Below, in pieces: positions 12,001-25,800 of a DNA stretch of 64,000 bases; the stretch's first letter is position 1, and every line of letters begins with the position of its first letter. The notes under the pieces are model-generated. The model saw only the letters and a list, made by a program, of their open reading frames with translations, did no database searches and had not been told where the DNA came from. Source of the stretch: Chloranthus sessilifolius (taxonomy: Eukaryota > Streptophyta > Magnoliopsida > Chloranthales > Chloranthaceae); NCBI GenBank assembly GCA_021018995.1, contig CM037593.1:11684088-11748087 (forward strand), read 5' to 3'. The position numbers and the translations under genes were made by a program.

Positions 12001-12997
12001 ACCCGCAAATCGTTGACTGATTGCGAGATGGCGGAGTTCTCTAATCAGCTTCAGCTGCTGTATGCGGAGCAAAGCAATCAGAGGGTGTGGGCTTTGAGTA
12101 GGGATGGCAACTTTACGATCAAAAGCTTATATAAGTTGGAGACGCGTCGCCCGCTTATTATGTTCGAGGGGCGATGGCTGTGGAAAGTTCCTATTCCTTA
12201 TAAGATCAGGTTTTTAGTGTGGACTCTTTGCAAGGATAGAATACTCACACGGGACCAGCTAATATGTAGGGGGAAAGATGTTGCGACTTCCTGTGCTATG
12301 TGCACCGACGGGGAGGAAACTGCGGCACACCTTTTCCTTCATTGTCAGATGGCCTGCGCGGTTTGGAATGTGGTCTTCAAATATTTGGGCCTGAGCTGGG
12401 CTATTGTGGAGACCCCATACCAACATATTCTGAGTTGGGTTCCTAGGATGGGGGACGTTGACGGACAGACGCAGTCAAGATTTGTGGTCTTCGCGGTTTA
12501 TTGGTGTCTGTGGCTTGAGCGCAACTCCAGAGTTTTTGAGAATATTAGCAGGTCCACGGGGTTCATAGTCAAATCTGTCATGGATCTTGTTGATTTGTGG
12601 GAGGGGGGAGTTGCGGAGGGGAGAGGGCAAACTTCTACGGTGTGGGATTCAGGCTAGGTGCTGTCCGGTGCTGAGTTTCTTTCTCTTTTCCCTTTTCTTT
12701 TTTCTTATTTCTCGTTGTCGGGTTCCCCCATTTTCCCTTTGATAATGTTGAGGTGTCGGTTGTATTGGGTTCTCAGCGCCTTGCTGTGTTTCAATATACT
12801 GCTTTTTTACTGATCAAAAAAAAAAAAAGCACCCTCAATTGAAAGAGATAATAAACAATTATCAAAGGGAATAATGGGTGTAGAATAGTATATGTACATT
12901 GGTGTGTAAGTGTAATAATGGGTGTGCGAGTTGTAATCCTGACTAGTATTAATAGGCTAGTAGGATTATTCTAATTCTAACTAAGCCATTTTACTTC

Positions 12998-13048
<51 letters not shown>

Positions 13049-15086
13049 ACCAAACCCTAACCCTAACACTTTCATTAAGTCAAGCTGGTATCAGAGCCAT
13101 CGGGACCATTGGATTCATTTTCTGATCATCACTGACACTTGCTGACATCACCCATCCCCTGCTAATGTCAGTGCTAACATCAGCAGTCAAAGTTTGACTG
13201 CAACAGAATCACCAGAAAACTCCCACAATTGATCAGAATTATAAGACGAATATTTTATTCTCTTGCTGCAATCTAATCTTTAGCTTCTCCATCTTTGCAT
13301 TCTCCTGTTGTTATTCCTTCTATTGTTCATGATCTTTCTATTCTGATTGCACATCGTAAGGGTATGACAAGTTGTGTTACCTCTTATCCTATTGATCAGT
13401 ATGTTTCTTATAAGGATTGTCTCATTCTTATTGAGCATATGAGCTGCCATTGAGAGCTTCTTCTGTCACCATTCCACGTTCTGTTTGAGAAGCTCTAAAA
13501 AATCCTCTATGGTCTGTTGCATCTTGAGAGGAATAGGACTTGGGAACTTGTTGATTATCAACCAGATAAGCGAGTTGTTGAATGTAGATGGGTATTTTCC
13601 ATCAAATATTGGGAAGACGGTATAGTTGTGAGATACTCGATTGGTTGTTAAGGGATTTTTACTCATGTCCTTGGCTTGGATTACACTGCCACCTTTGTCC
13701 TTGTGGCAAAGCTCACTTCAATTCGTGTTGTTACTTCTCTAGCAGCTCATCATAATTGGCCTCTCTACTAGATAGACGTCATGAATACTTTTCTCCATGG
13801 TGATTTGGATGAGGAGGTATACATGGCACCTCCTCCTTCAAATTCAAGGGGAGTATTCAGGGAAAGTTTGTCGACTTACCAAGTCGATCTATGGACTAAA
13901 GCAACCTGAGGGCTTGGTTTCATTGCTCAGTACAGTTGTTCATGTCATTGGCTTTATGAGGTGCCACTCAAATTATATGTTGTTCATTCACAGCAGTTAA
14001 GAGTGGCTTCACACTATTTTTTTGGTCTATGTTGATGATATCATCATCACAGGGATGATACTGTATTTATAGCCTCTACGAAGGCATGTCTGGGTAGAGC
14101 CTTCGATGCGAAAGATTTGGGGCACCTCAGGTTCTTAGGTATTGAGATTGCAAGGTCAGATGATGGCATTTCTCTCTCAGAGACAGTATTCAATTGAGTT
14201 GCAGAGGGACACCAGCATGCTCGGGTGTAAGCATGCCAGATCTCCTATGGATCCCAACCTTTATCCTCATGTGGATGCTGGTGATCCTCTTCCCGACCCC
14301 TCAGTATTAGCGGCTTGTTGGGAGGCTTATATACCTCACAAACACTAGTCCCAATTTGGTGTTTGCAGTCTCTTTGGTAGCCAGTTTATGCCTGCTCCTA
14401 GGACTCCTCATATGGCTGTGGTCATTGGATTCTCCGCTATATTAAGGCCTCTCCTGGTCGAGGTCTATTCCATGGCGATGGTGGCAATCTCCATCTTAGC
14501 TGCTATAGTGATGCAGACTATGCAAGGGCTCCCACTGTGGTGTGGAAGAGTAAGAAGCACGATGTTGTTTCCAAGTCTAGTATCGAATATGAGTATTAAG
14601 GCCACGACACATGGGACTATTGGGCTTCTTTGGCTACGTTCTCTTCTTACTGAACGTAGTTTTTACCATCACTTCCTATGCCCCTTCACTGTGATGACGA
14701 AGTTGCTATTGATATTGCTGGTGATTCAGTACTCTATGAGAGAACTAAGCATATTAAATTGGACATCCACTTCCTTCGTTTGAAGATTCAGGCTGGCTTC
14801 ATAGAAACTCCTAACGTTTCTTCTTCTCAACAACTTGTTGACGTCTTCACCAAAGCGCTTGGTCCTTCACTTGTTATGATATTATTCTCATGTTGACCAT
14901 GATATATATTTGTGCACCAGCTTGAGGGGAGTATTGGAGTATAGGTGGTTGTATGTAGTGTAGAGTGTGTGCAGATTAGTATTTGTGCATTGGTGTGTGA
15001 ATGTGATAATGGGTGTGTGAGTTGTAATCCTGATTAGTATAAATAGGCTAGTGGGATTATTCTAATTCTAAATAATCCATTTACTT

Positions 15087-15139
<53 letters not shown>

Positions 15140-18100
15140 TCTCTTCTACCAAACCCTAACCCTAACACTTCCATTGAGGTCACTACATATAACCACCTAT
15201 ACTCCATGGATTAATAAACCCCTAGAAGAAAGAAAATATCAAGTTCTAAGAAGGAAGACAAAGAGGAGGGAATATATTGAAGCCATACGTCAAGAAATAG
15301 CAAAGAGTCACAAAAATGATATCTCGAGCTACCACCTCAACAAATTGAAAAATTATAGGCACAGCCCATACTAGCTATCAACAATGTAATTGAATAATAG
15401 TAGGATTTCAAAACCAAACATGAAAATGTACAACAGAGAGATACAATGCTTCCTTACAGGCCATGCAGACCTCAACAAAGATCAACTATTTGAATCATAT
15501 TTGCAATGAAACCACACCATTTTGATCGTGGGTGTTTATCCAAAGAACTTTTGTTCTTACATCACAATGAGTTGAAGAAGATTCCAAAGGACTTCTGATC
15601 AGATCTGTATTTCTCCCTTATATCAACATATTCACAGATTTTCGGGGCTACAATCTTTGTGATTTCACTTTGTTATGGAGATTGATATGGGATGGGACGG
15701 TGTTCCTCTGAGAATATCTAGAGGGCAGTCATTTGAAGATTGATGCTGATTTGAGAAAGTTGAGATGAATCTATGGCTATCGTGTCTCATGTTTTTTGCT
15801 AATTCTTGCCTCTTCTCTTCTCTAATCTTATGTGTTGGTATTCTCTTGCTCAGATTCCCTTTTGCATGAAATCTAGATACTGTTGTGTGATTGCCGCAAC
15901 TTTTTTGCGATCTATTTGCTGTGATTTATACCATTATTCTTGGAAACTGACCATACTTGCTGCTGCGTTAGTGGGTGATTTAGTTGTGTAGCTGATTATT
16001 TTGTAGTTAACATCTTCATAATGAGCCCAGAGAATCTTCCCTCTAGCATAGCTACTATAAACTTGAACTCCTCCAGTTACCTTCAATGGAAAATAGTTAT
16101 TTCCTTATATGCCCAAGGTCGAAAGAAATGGGTATCCTTAGATGATCAACACCTAAATATGAATCTCCTGATACTGCTGAATGGGAGGCTGATAATGTTA
16201 TTATCCTCAGATAGTTCTATAACTCCATGGATTTGAATCTGTCAAGAACTTTTATGTTTTATGATTCGACAACAAAATTATGAAGTAAATTGGAGAGAAG
16301 TATATCCCGAGTACATCATCAATCGATTATGGCTCCTACACAATATGTTGATTAGGATAGTACCGCTTTTGTGGTTGATTCTCATTCTTCTTCTGGTCGA
16401 GGAAGAGGTTTGGATCGTGTAGGTCGTGGTTGTGGATGATCTTCTATCGTTTGCTTTCCTTGTGGTAAAGCTGGACATGATCATGATCATTGTGATAAGT
16501 TGTATGGATACCTTGATACTCTTCAGTCATGATCTTCAGCTCACACAATTACCACTACTTCAAAGCCTACTACAAATAATTCATGTCTTGAAATGATGGA
16601 ATCTCCGCAAGCAGATATATTGGAGATGGTTCGAGCTGAATTGTGGACACATGATCCACGACAACTTTTAGCTATATGCCCATGAACCCGAGCCTTCAGG
16701 TACTTCTGCCTTTGATGCTTCTACCTCACCCTCTTCCTCCGTGTCATTGATTATGGTGCTAATCGCATATGAGCGAGTTACAAGCATGGGTCAAAATATC
16801 GGACAATACCGGTATGTCTCGCCCGATACATACCGGTATCAGACATGAGTAGTACGATACAAACACCAAATATCATTTGTGTATGTATCGTCCAATGGAT
16901 TGTCCGATACGAACTTCGTATCGTTCATATTGGATGATACGTTAATTTTTTCAATGTACCGGACAATGCATTCAATGTATGATGATACATTAATTTTTTC
17001 AATGTACTGGACAATACATTCAATGTATCGCACAGTATTTCAATTTTTTTAAAAGGGTCATTTAAGTGCCCCAACTACATAACACAAATCACTTAAGGGT
17101 CACTATTGTTTACTCCTCTCTTATTTCATGCTTCCTTCTGCTGGTTTTCTTCTCTCTTATCCCTCCCTCCATCACATTCATTGATTTTCACCCCAGAAAA
17201 CTTGTTTTCAACAGATCGGAGCCTCAAGAACGTCAAAACTAACGCATTTTCCTTCACTAAGTAAACCTATCTACTTTTTCTTTAAATAAAGTTTCTCTTG
17301 GGATAGATGGGTAAATATGTTAAAAAAAGTCAGAAACGCTCTATAAATTGGGTTGAAATATAGTACAAAATATGTACATATGTTAAAAAAATTCCCAAAT
17401 ATCTAAAAAATAAAAATACATTTTTAGATATTTTTTTGACATTTTAAAAAAAGTTTCTTTTAAAAAAAAATGGTACTGGCCGATACATTGATCAATGTAA
17501 TGGCGATACATTCAATGTATAGGCCGATACACCGATATGTATCGTCCAGGAGGACTAGATGGCACGCGTTGAATTTTCTATATTTTGACCCATGCTCCTT
17601 CCAACCTCGCGCGTGCCTCCAGTAAGTACTAGGTCTCCATCATTAGTTCCTTTCCCCATCCTTCTACTAACTCTGCTTCTGATCTTGATCTTCCAATTGC
17701 TCTTCGATAGGGGTTTCACAAGTGTATTACTCCATGTTTAATTGTTAAATGTCTATCTAACCAGCTACTCTCTTCTTCATACAAGGCATTCTTACTATGG
17801 TTGATATAATTATTATCCCTTATTTTGTTCACGCCACCCTTGCTCACCCTGATTGGAAAGCAACCATGATAGAAGACTTGGATACCCTCCAACGTGATCC
17901 TACATAGGATATGGTGCATCTCCCTCTGGAGAAGAAAATAATTGGAAGTGGATGGGTGTTTGTCGTGAAGCATAATCCAGATGGCACGATTTCTCACTAC
18001 AAAGCCCATTTAGTTGCTCGTGGGTTTATAAGACCTATGATCTTGATCATGATGCTACTTCCACTCTTGTGGCTAAGCTCACCCTGATCGAGGTCTCCTG

Positions 18101-21100
18101 TCCATTACTGCAAATCAAAACTAATCTCTAGATCAACTTCATGTGAAGAATGCTTTTCTACATGGCCATCTCATTGAAGAAGTATAAAAGAACCCTCCTA
18201 ATTTCATGCTTCAGGGAGAGTCAAGGAACGGTTATCAACTTCGCAAGTCAATTTATGGGTTGAAGCAATCTCTTTGCAATTGATTACACCATTTTAGTGG
18301 AGTGGTCCTTGAGTTACGATTCCAAGATTTCATTCTGAGCACACTGTATTTGTTCACTTCAGTGCTTCTGGCTAGACCATATTGTTGAATTCTTGTTGAT
18401 ATTAATACATTATTCTTACAGGGACGATCATCCTTTCGTTTCCCATGTAAAGAGTGAACTTTGTAGGAGTTCTGAGGTGAATGATTTGAATACATTGAAG
18501 TATTTTTTGGATTAGAGATTGCCTATTCACGTAAAGACATTTTCTTTCTCAGCGGAAGCATGCTTTAGATCTTTTGAGTGAAACTGGTATGTTTGGTTGA
18601 AGGCCAGCTTCTACTACTATGGATCCCAAGCTTTCCCTCCATGAAAAAGAGGAAGAGCTACTATTTAATCTTCATGAGCACTACCACCTTATCGATCGCT
18701 TGATTTGTCTTACTCTTACTCTCTATTTTCAAATCCAGGGGCCTAGGCACTGCTTAGGAGGCCGCTTCCCACTTAGCCACTTCGGAAGTGTAGGCATTAC
18801 CCGCTTATAGCGACTTAAGCACTCATCCTTCCAAATATGAACCATGCCAAAGGATTCTTCGTTCCACAACTTAATACGTCTCTTCACGTAATTAAGCCTA
18901 GAGGCTAGTTTAAGCGCAGCCGATCCCTGAGGGTTACATTCAAGCCACCAAATGGGGACCAGGTTCCTGAAATCCGCTCTTAATGACCACTTATTCTTGA
19001 AGCGGAAAGGGAACGACCCTCTACCAACCGAATCGCAATGGAGGATTAAGGGCCTATGATCAGAAACAACTCTCACAAAGCCATGAAGGACCACATTCGG
19101 GAAAAAATCCAGTCACTCAGAATCCGCCATGAACCGATCAATCCGGCTAAAAGACGTCGAATCCTGGAGATTCGACCAAGAAAAACGAGCACCCATCAGC
19201 GGGAAATCGATCAGAGCCCAATCTTGGATAAAATAGTCAATAGCCGCCATCAAGCCACAATTGGAGGGCCCACCCGACTTCTCGTGTGGGAATCGCACCG
19301 CATGGAAATCACCCCCCACACACCACAGAACCTCCCACCGGCCAGCAACTGCAGCCAGCTCAAACCAAAAGTCCTCCTAAGGATGCAGGTCGACGGACCA
19401 TAAACCCCAGTGAACGCCCACCTCTTACCATTATCCTTATTCTCCAGCACCACTGAGGCAGAGAACAAACCAACTTCCTCATCCACCTTATTGAACAACA
19501 TCGAGTCCCACGCAATCAAGATGCCACCCGAGGCCTCCTTTGAATCCACGCCAATCCAATCCCAACAGTTACATCCCAGCACGGAAGTCACTTTGCTGGA
19601 ATCACAATGGCCCCATTTGGTGTCTTGTAACGTAATCACCGCAGGCTTGTGTGTCGCAATAACTTGCTTAACCCCCGCCCTTTTTTTTTGGGTCACACGC
19701 ACCCCTAACGTTCCAGAAAACAGCTTCATAAAAACCAAAAGATAAGAACTCGCTCACAGATAGAGGAGACCCTATTGGTCTCCCCCCCCCCTTCTCCCGT
19801 CGGACATACCCTAGGCTAACCTCGCAAGTTCTCTAGATTTAAAGCGGTTGTTCTTGGTAACAGATCGTTTCCTTTGGAAGAGTAAGGTAGATCTGAAGAC
19901 CTCTCGCAGGGACTCATCGGAGCCATGGAACGACATCCCGAGGACTCTTCCAAAAGAGATCATTTTATCGAGCTCATTGTTCCCCGAGTGGCATGGAGAA
20001 GAAACCTCAGGCCCAGATTCGACCGCCACAAAAGAGCAATCCACCCATCGACCTTCCTCATTATGTCAAAGTGATCTGAGAGGGAGAGGGCCACTCGTCG
20101 TGGAGGGCCCCTCAAATGAGCTCTCAGAGACGCTAGGAGACGAGTAGGAAACAGCAGGAGCCGTCAACCGTGTCCATGGTGGTAAACCCCTCATACCACC
20201 ATTGACATAATAGGAGCGAGGTTGTTCCACTATATTTAGGCCGTCACTTAAAGCACTAGAGATTGAAAGGCGAACTTTGAGCCCACATCGAGTCCTTGAA
20301 GGTAATAAATGCAGTTCAACATCGAGTAAACCAGGGCCCGGTTCAAACCAACACTGCCCAAAAGACCCATCCCAATGTCGTCGGCCTTGCATGCGACTAA
20401 GACACCATGTGTACGAGAAACAGATCTCAAGGTGCAAAAAACCACTCCTGGTATCCAAAACCGTGGGCAAAGGAAAACCATCCTCGAGAAGCAAAAACAC
20501 CGTCTTCCATGTGTTCGCGAGGGAAACGCCTCGTCAGTGATATCTATAGAGGGGGATGTGAAAATACCAGAGTACCCCCGAGTTCTTCGCCTTTGGGAGT
20601 CCTCCACTTGTCAATAGAGGGATGCACGTCGCCTCCCAAACCATAGGATCAACAGGCCCAGCTGTCGCCATCTATAGGTGACCTGCTTCCCCTGTAAAAG
20701 TACTAATACAAGGCCTTTCAACATTGAAGAGAGTATCTGATAGGCTTAGAGGGTCGTGTACGGCTGAGATCTCGACCGTAAGAGAGATCGACGGTGAGAG
20801 ATTGGCTAGAGGGAAATCGAGAGCCCCTGGGGCGTTCGCCATTTTCCAGGAACCACTTTCCCAGGTAGGTTGCTCCCCGCCCAAAACTCCTCCTCCACCG
20901 ACCCCACCTCGATTTCTCCTTCCACAACATCCTCTCGGCGATCGGCAACAGAAATATGGCCACTAGAGGCTCCTCCATCCCTCGGCGTCGAGGTCGACCT
21001 CCGATGGAGTGCCGCATCCAAGGCCGAGCTCCCCTCCGAGCCTTGCCTCCCCGAATCCAAGGGCAAATATACCCCGTCCCCGAGTGGGTAGATCTCCGAC

Positions 21101-22834
21101 GAGATTTTTTCTGCGGCACACGCGAGTATGTCTTCGTCAGTTCCCCTGGAGCCCAGGGTTTCCTAGTTAGGCTATTGAGGGAGGAGCACCCGCTTCACCA
21201 CCTCCATTTCTACAAAGAACCTGAATTCCTGACCGCTGATGCAAACAACATAGCTCCTAGGGATATCCTCCCATCCGTTAGAAGCCACCAAGATCCGGGC
21301 ATATCTGGTCTCCCATAGATCCATGGTGCTCCAGTCCGTCCAGACGTAGCGGCCACATCTGCCCCTGATGCTCCTCAGGACCTCCAAGGTCAAAACATGG
21401 AGGAGTCCAAATAGTCTTAACCATACACCGTCGTTCCACCGGTGGATGCTGACCTTTCCAACGTCCACTTCCCACCTGTCTCACCTAACAGGTATACCGT
21501 CGATAGAAAATGTTTTGGTTTTGCAGAGCTCGAGTGCCATTCCTTCCGCTTGGAATCTTAACAAAAAATTTGTATCTGAAATAGTCGCAATGGAAGGCCC
21601 ATCTAAATCGCCCCATTTCTGATGTGTCCATTTGTAAATGTTTGAGATATGTAAAGACCCTTTGAAGATATGCATCACCACCTAGAAATAAGGTAAATTG
21701 ACAGCAAGGGATGCGAGTTGCGAGCAGGTAGCATCATACCGAGGGTTCGGTCCCCCAAAATTTGTGGCCTTATCCTTAGCGGACGGGAAACTACGACAAG
21801 CATCAGCCTCTCTGGGGTTAACGACACTCACAATAAGTGGTGGTCTCTCTTCGCGGGGGCCACCATTTACCGCTTCCACAAAGGAACGCCCACTTCGGAG
21901 GCACTGGGAAAACCCCCTGGTCTGGCCCACCTTCACGGGATCAGATGTTTGTCCCTGATGCAGCCCCTTGGATGCCTCCCTTGTCGGGCCCACCTCCCTC
22001 GTTTCCCAAGCTTTGCTGAAGCGTTTACCCGCAATAGACCACCCATGATTAAGGTCCCTAGCCTGGCCTTCATGAAGGAAGGCTTGTCCATTATTCCCCA
22101 TCGACAGGATATGTTCCACGGATGCTTTAACTACTATTCCTTTAACTCTACTAGAGGTACATCCAAAACGATGACAAACGGATCTTCTTCTGAAGTTAAC
22201 ATCACGGCAAAAGGAGCATACCCAATTCCCAGCCCTAAGCACCATCGCTTCAAAGCTAGAATCTTTAAAGTCTAGCAAATAAACCAGGCAATTGTAATAA
22301 AAGTAAATGCTAGGTTGATGAGCTAAGATGAGTTTTCATTCAATAAAGGGAACATTGACCTCTCTACAATAAAGTGAAAGAATATCCACTAACCTAGAAG
22401 CTGCTTTGACATGACATCTCTAAGAAATCAAAACCTTCCTAGACAGGCGGACAAAAGTGATACAGTGAAATTGCCTCAACACAAGTATGTCGTTGCAATG
22501 CTCTAAAAACCAGTTCGGACTGCACAGGCTGATTCAACCTGATTCAACCAAAACCGGTGGATCTAGCGGTCTGGTTTGGGATAAGAACAATGGAAAATGT
22601 TTTTAATAATTGAATGGGTAGACCGGCTGGTTCAGCAGGTTCTTTACCAATTGGTCCAGTTCAATTTATTTAATTATCTTTAAAGGAATGTAAAATTTCT
22701 AGGGTTGGGGGGGTTGGGGGGGGGGGGGGGCATGGGGTTTGAACCCATGACCTCTAACCATAACTTGTGGAGTAAGCCATCCTTGTACTCCATGTAAAAT
22801 GTCACAACTTTTATACATATTATAATTATAATAG

Positions 22835-22893
<59 letters not shown>

Positions 22894-25800
22894 TATGTTT
22901 ATAAATCTACAATATTAACCTTTAAATGCTTTAAATAAATCTCACTTCTCTTTAAGATATTGCAATTATAATTTTCTTTTATAGTCTTTTTTGATGAAAA
23001 TACACCTTGTTCATGCTTGAATTAAATCTGACCATTTAAATGATTAAAAATATTAAGGGTATTTTAGTCACTCACTATGTCATTTTTTTTTAATCGGTAA
23101 TAGAGAAGTATATTAGAAAACAGCAAGACGCTGAAAAACATGCACCGACCAAAAGGAAGAAAACAGCAGAAAAGACCGCAAGCTTACAAAGGGATCCAAC
23201 CCCTCCACATCCCACAAAGGCAGGGGAAAAACAGCAGCTCTAGCCCGGATCCCAGGGCTTAGACAGCTCCCCATTGATGTCCCCACAGAGGGAGACCCAC
23301 CCAGATATACAATCCCTAACAACTTTGATGATCATCCCCATCGGACGCGAGTTGTTAGCAAAGGTTCGTTGATTCCTTTCAAGCCATAAGTGCCAACAAA
23401 CAACAAAAAACGCCACCCTCCAGCAGTTCCGAACCTGAGCCTCCGAGCCGAGTGAAAACCAGGTGCAGAGATGTTGGGTGATGGTTTGAGGAGTAACCCA
23501 GCTGATGCCGAAGAACCCTAGAATCGCACCCTATACCTTAAAGGCAAGTTGACAATGGAGGAACTGGTGGGCAGCCGACTCTTCCTCTTGGTGACACATA
23601 ACACATAAATTGTTCAGCTCCATTCCCCGACGGATGAGCTGATCAACCGTCGGGACTTTCCCCTTGACCAATAGCCAAGCAAAAAATCGAACCTTACGAG
23701 GGAACCCCATCTTCCACAGAAACACTCCTTGGAATTTGATGAGAGGCCGACACATGAGTATACGAAAGTAGGACTTGACGTTGAACCTGCCATCCTTGCT
23801 GCCCGCCCAAATCCGTAGGTCTTGACGTTGTACATTAGGATGGATAGCATAGATGAGGGACAACAGTCTAGTGAAGGAGACAATCTCATCGCACCTAAGA
23901 GATCGGCGGGTGGAGACCTCCCAAATCCTACCCCCGCCAATTTCGGAGACAAAATCGCAGATCATACCTCCCTGATTAGTAGAGATGGAATAGATATCTA
24001 GAAATAATGCTTTAAGGCTGACACCATCAGTTCAACAATCCTCCCAAAACCTGATCCGAGAGCCACAACCCCACTTGTATCTGATCCATTTAGAATACTT
24101 AGGCCATGTGCCACAAACAACCTTCCACCATTCCGAAAACCCTCTATGTATGGTGGTGTTGACACCCCAATTCCCCCTAGAAACCCCATATTTTTCAGCC
24201 AACAGTACCCGCCACAGACTACCTCTTTCCCTTTCCAAACCAGCACGCCAGAACCAATTGCCCAGGAGAGCCACATTGTTGGAGTCCTTCAAATTCCGAA
24301 TACCCAACCCACCACAAGACGAAGGGAGCTGACAGGTTTTCCAATTCACTAGATGGATCCGTTTGCCAAGACCCGAGCCTTCCCAAAGAAAATTGCGTTG
24401 GATTTGTTCAAGGCAACAAATAACCCCGGCCGGACAATGGAACATAGACATGAAGAAAATGGAGATGCTCGACCGCACAGACTTAACCAACAGCAAACTG
24501 CTTAACAATTTGTCTTTCCATGACGACAACCTTCTTTCAAACTGTTGAACCACCGGATCCCACACCCGCGCCGAAAATTTTTTAATGCCCAGAGGTAACC
24601 CCAGATATTTAATAGGAAGCGTCTCAATATCACAGTTGATAGTAACCGATAGTTCCTCCAGCTGCTGGGTTCACGTACCAATTCCTGCTATTGCTGATTT
24701 ATGAAGGTTTACCCGCTGCCCAGAAACAGCCTCATAAACAGCCAGAATATCAGCCAGATTCGAAAATTCCTCGACCTCGACAAGACCAAAAAGGATCGTA
24801 TCATCCGCGTATTGAAGGTGTGAGATAGCCCGACCTAGGGAACCATTCAGAACCCCCGAGATACACTGAATCTGTCGAGCACGCGCAATAAGACCAGCTA
24901 AAGCCTCACCCACTATATTAAAAAGGAAGGGGGAGAGCGGATCACCTTGCCGGAGACCCCTAGAGCTTTTAAAATAACCAGTTGGCGTACCATTTATGAG
25001 GATCGAGAACCAGACTGAAGAAAAAAGGCTCGCATCCATCTTCTCCATGTCGTCCCAAACCCGAATCTGACGAGCATATAGTCTAGGCAGTCCCAGTTAA
25101 CTCAATCGTACGCTTTCTCCATATCCACCTTCCATAATGTAGTAGGCCGGCCCGAAATATGTGCAGAGTGAATCACCTTTTGAGCAACCGCAACTAGATC
25201 AATCAACTGCCTTCCTTGAACAAAAGCCCCTTGGTTATCAGAAACACTCTTCCCCATAATCGGTTTCAGCCTATTGGCAAGCACTTTAGAGATGATCTTA
25301 TATAAACAATTGAGAAGGCTGATAGGCCTGTAATCTGAAAGGTTCTCAGCTCCATTAATCTTCAGAATCAGCGTGATGAAGGTAGAATTCACTCACTATG
25401 TCATATAAAATGTCCAAAATACCTCTGATGATCCTATCACTTTTGTCATTAGATATGGTTTATGTACTATATAGTTATTTTTATTATTCTCATTGCCAAA
25501 TGTATATTTTAACTTAATAGTATATTTTAAGAATTTTGAGTTCAGTAAAAAAATTTACTGGTCTGGTCCAATCCACTCCAACTGAACCAGTGCCCTTTTT
25601 ATGAATTTTTGGAATGTCTAACAGTAATCATGCTACAATGCCTGTTAAAATTAATATAAAAAACATCCATTGATGAGGGAGGAGATCCTATCAGGGATAG
25701 AACTCAGTACATATCCTTTTTTCGAGATCATCAGGTTCTCATCTTCTGAAGCACTACTTTAGGAACCAAGAGAGATATTTGATATGTTAAAGAAACAAAT

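Larger units (their letters stand above)
6658..12828 (+). mobile_element. Nearly full-length L1-type LINE in SOL1 intron 8
   Basis: About 6.2 kb flanked by a perfect 13-bp TSD (6645-6657 and about 12825-12837, its first As merging with the poly(A) tail). It has two reading frames in order: ORF1 (6673-9027) and ORF2 (9065-12657), then a 3' UTR ending ttactgatc plus A12. ORF1 starts only 15 bp inside the element, so little or no 5' UTR is present. Both frames are broken, but few changes separate them from intact. It is antisense to SOL1. Related copies in the window are 18825-22278, 23084-25388 and others. Confidence 0.95.
12879..15173 (+). mobile_element. Broken, shortened Copia LTR retrotransposon
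   Basis: Two LTR copies, 12879-13074 and 14935-15173, share the same core (gggattattctaattcta, a CT tract, then accctaaccctaacact). After the left LTR is a primer-binding site tggtatcagagcca (13086-13099, initiator tRNA-Met type). Before the right LTR is a polypurine tract cttgagggga (14921-14930). The interior has Copia-type RT ('LAAHHNWPLY', 'FLHGDLDEEVYM', 'VYVDDIIITG') and the RNase H end ('SSSQQLVDVFTKALG'). The interior is under 2 kb and the element is multiply broken, with no usable frames. It is an old fossil inside SOL1 intron 8. Confidence 0.88.
22279..23067. other. Intronic stretch with MITE-like ends, SINE-like piece and microsatellites
   Basis: From about 22500, ccagttcggactgcacagg and ggttcagcaggttc-type motifs begin a repeat that continues past the L1 at 23084-25388 (aactgaaccagtgccc near 25580). 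G-tract at 22706-22730. Possible SINE on the minus strand at 22730-22800. (CA)n(TA)n at 22836-22890. No gene. Confidence 0.45.

Noticed and set aside
13050-13070. accctaaccctaac resembles telomere repeat
   Set aside because: Only two six-base units, identical in both Copia LTRs; plant telomeres use seven-base units in long arrays.
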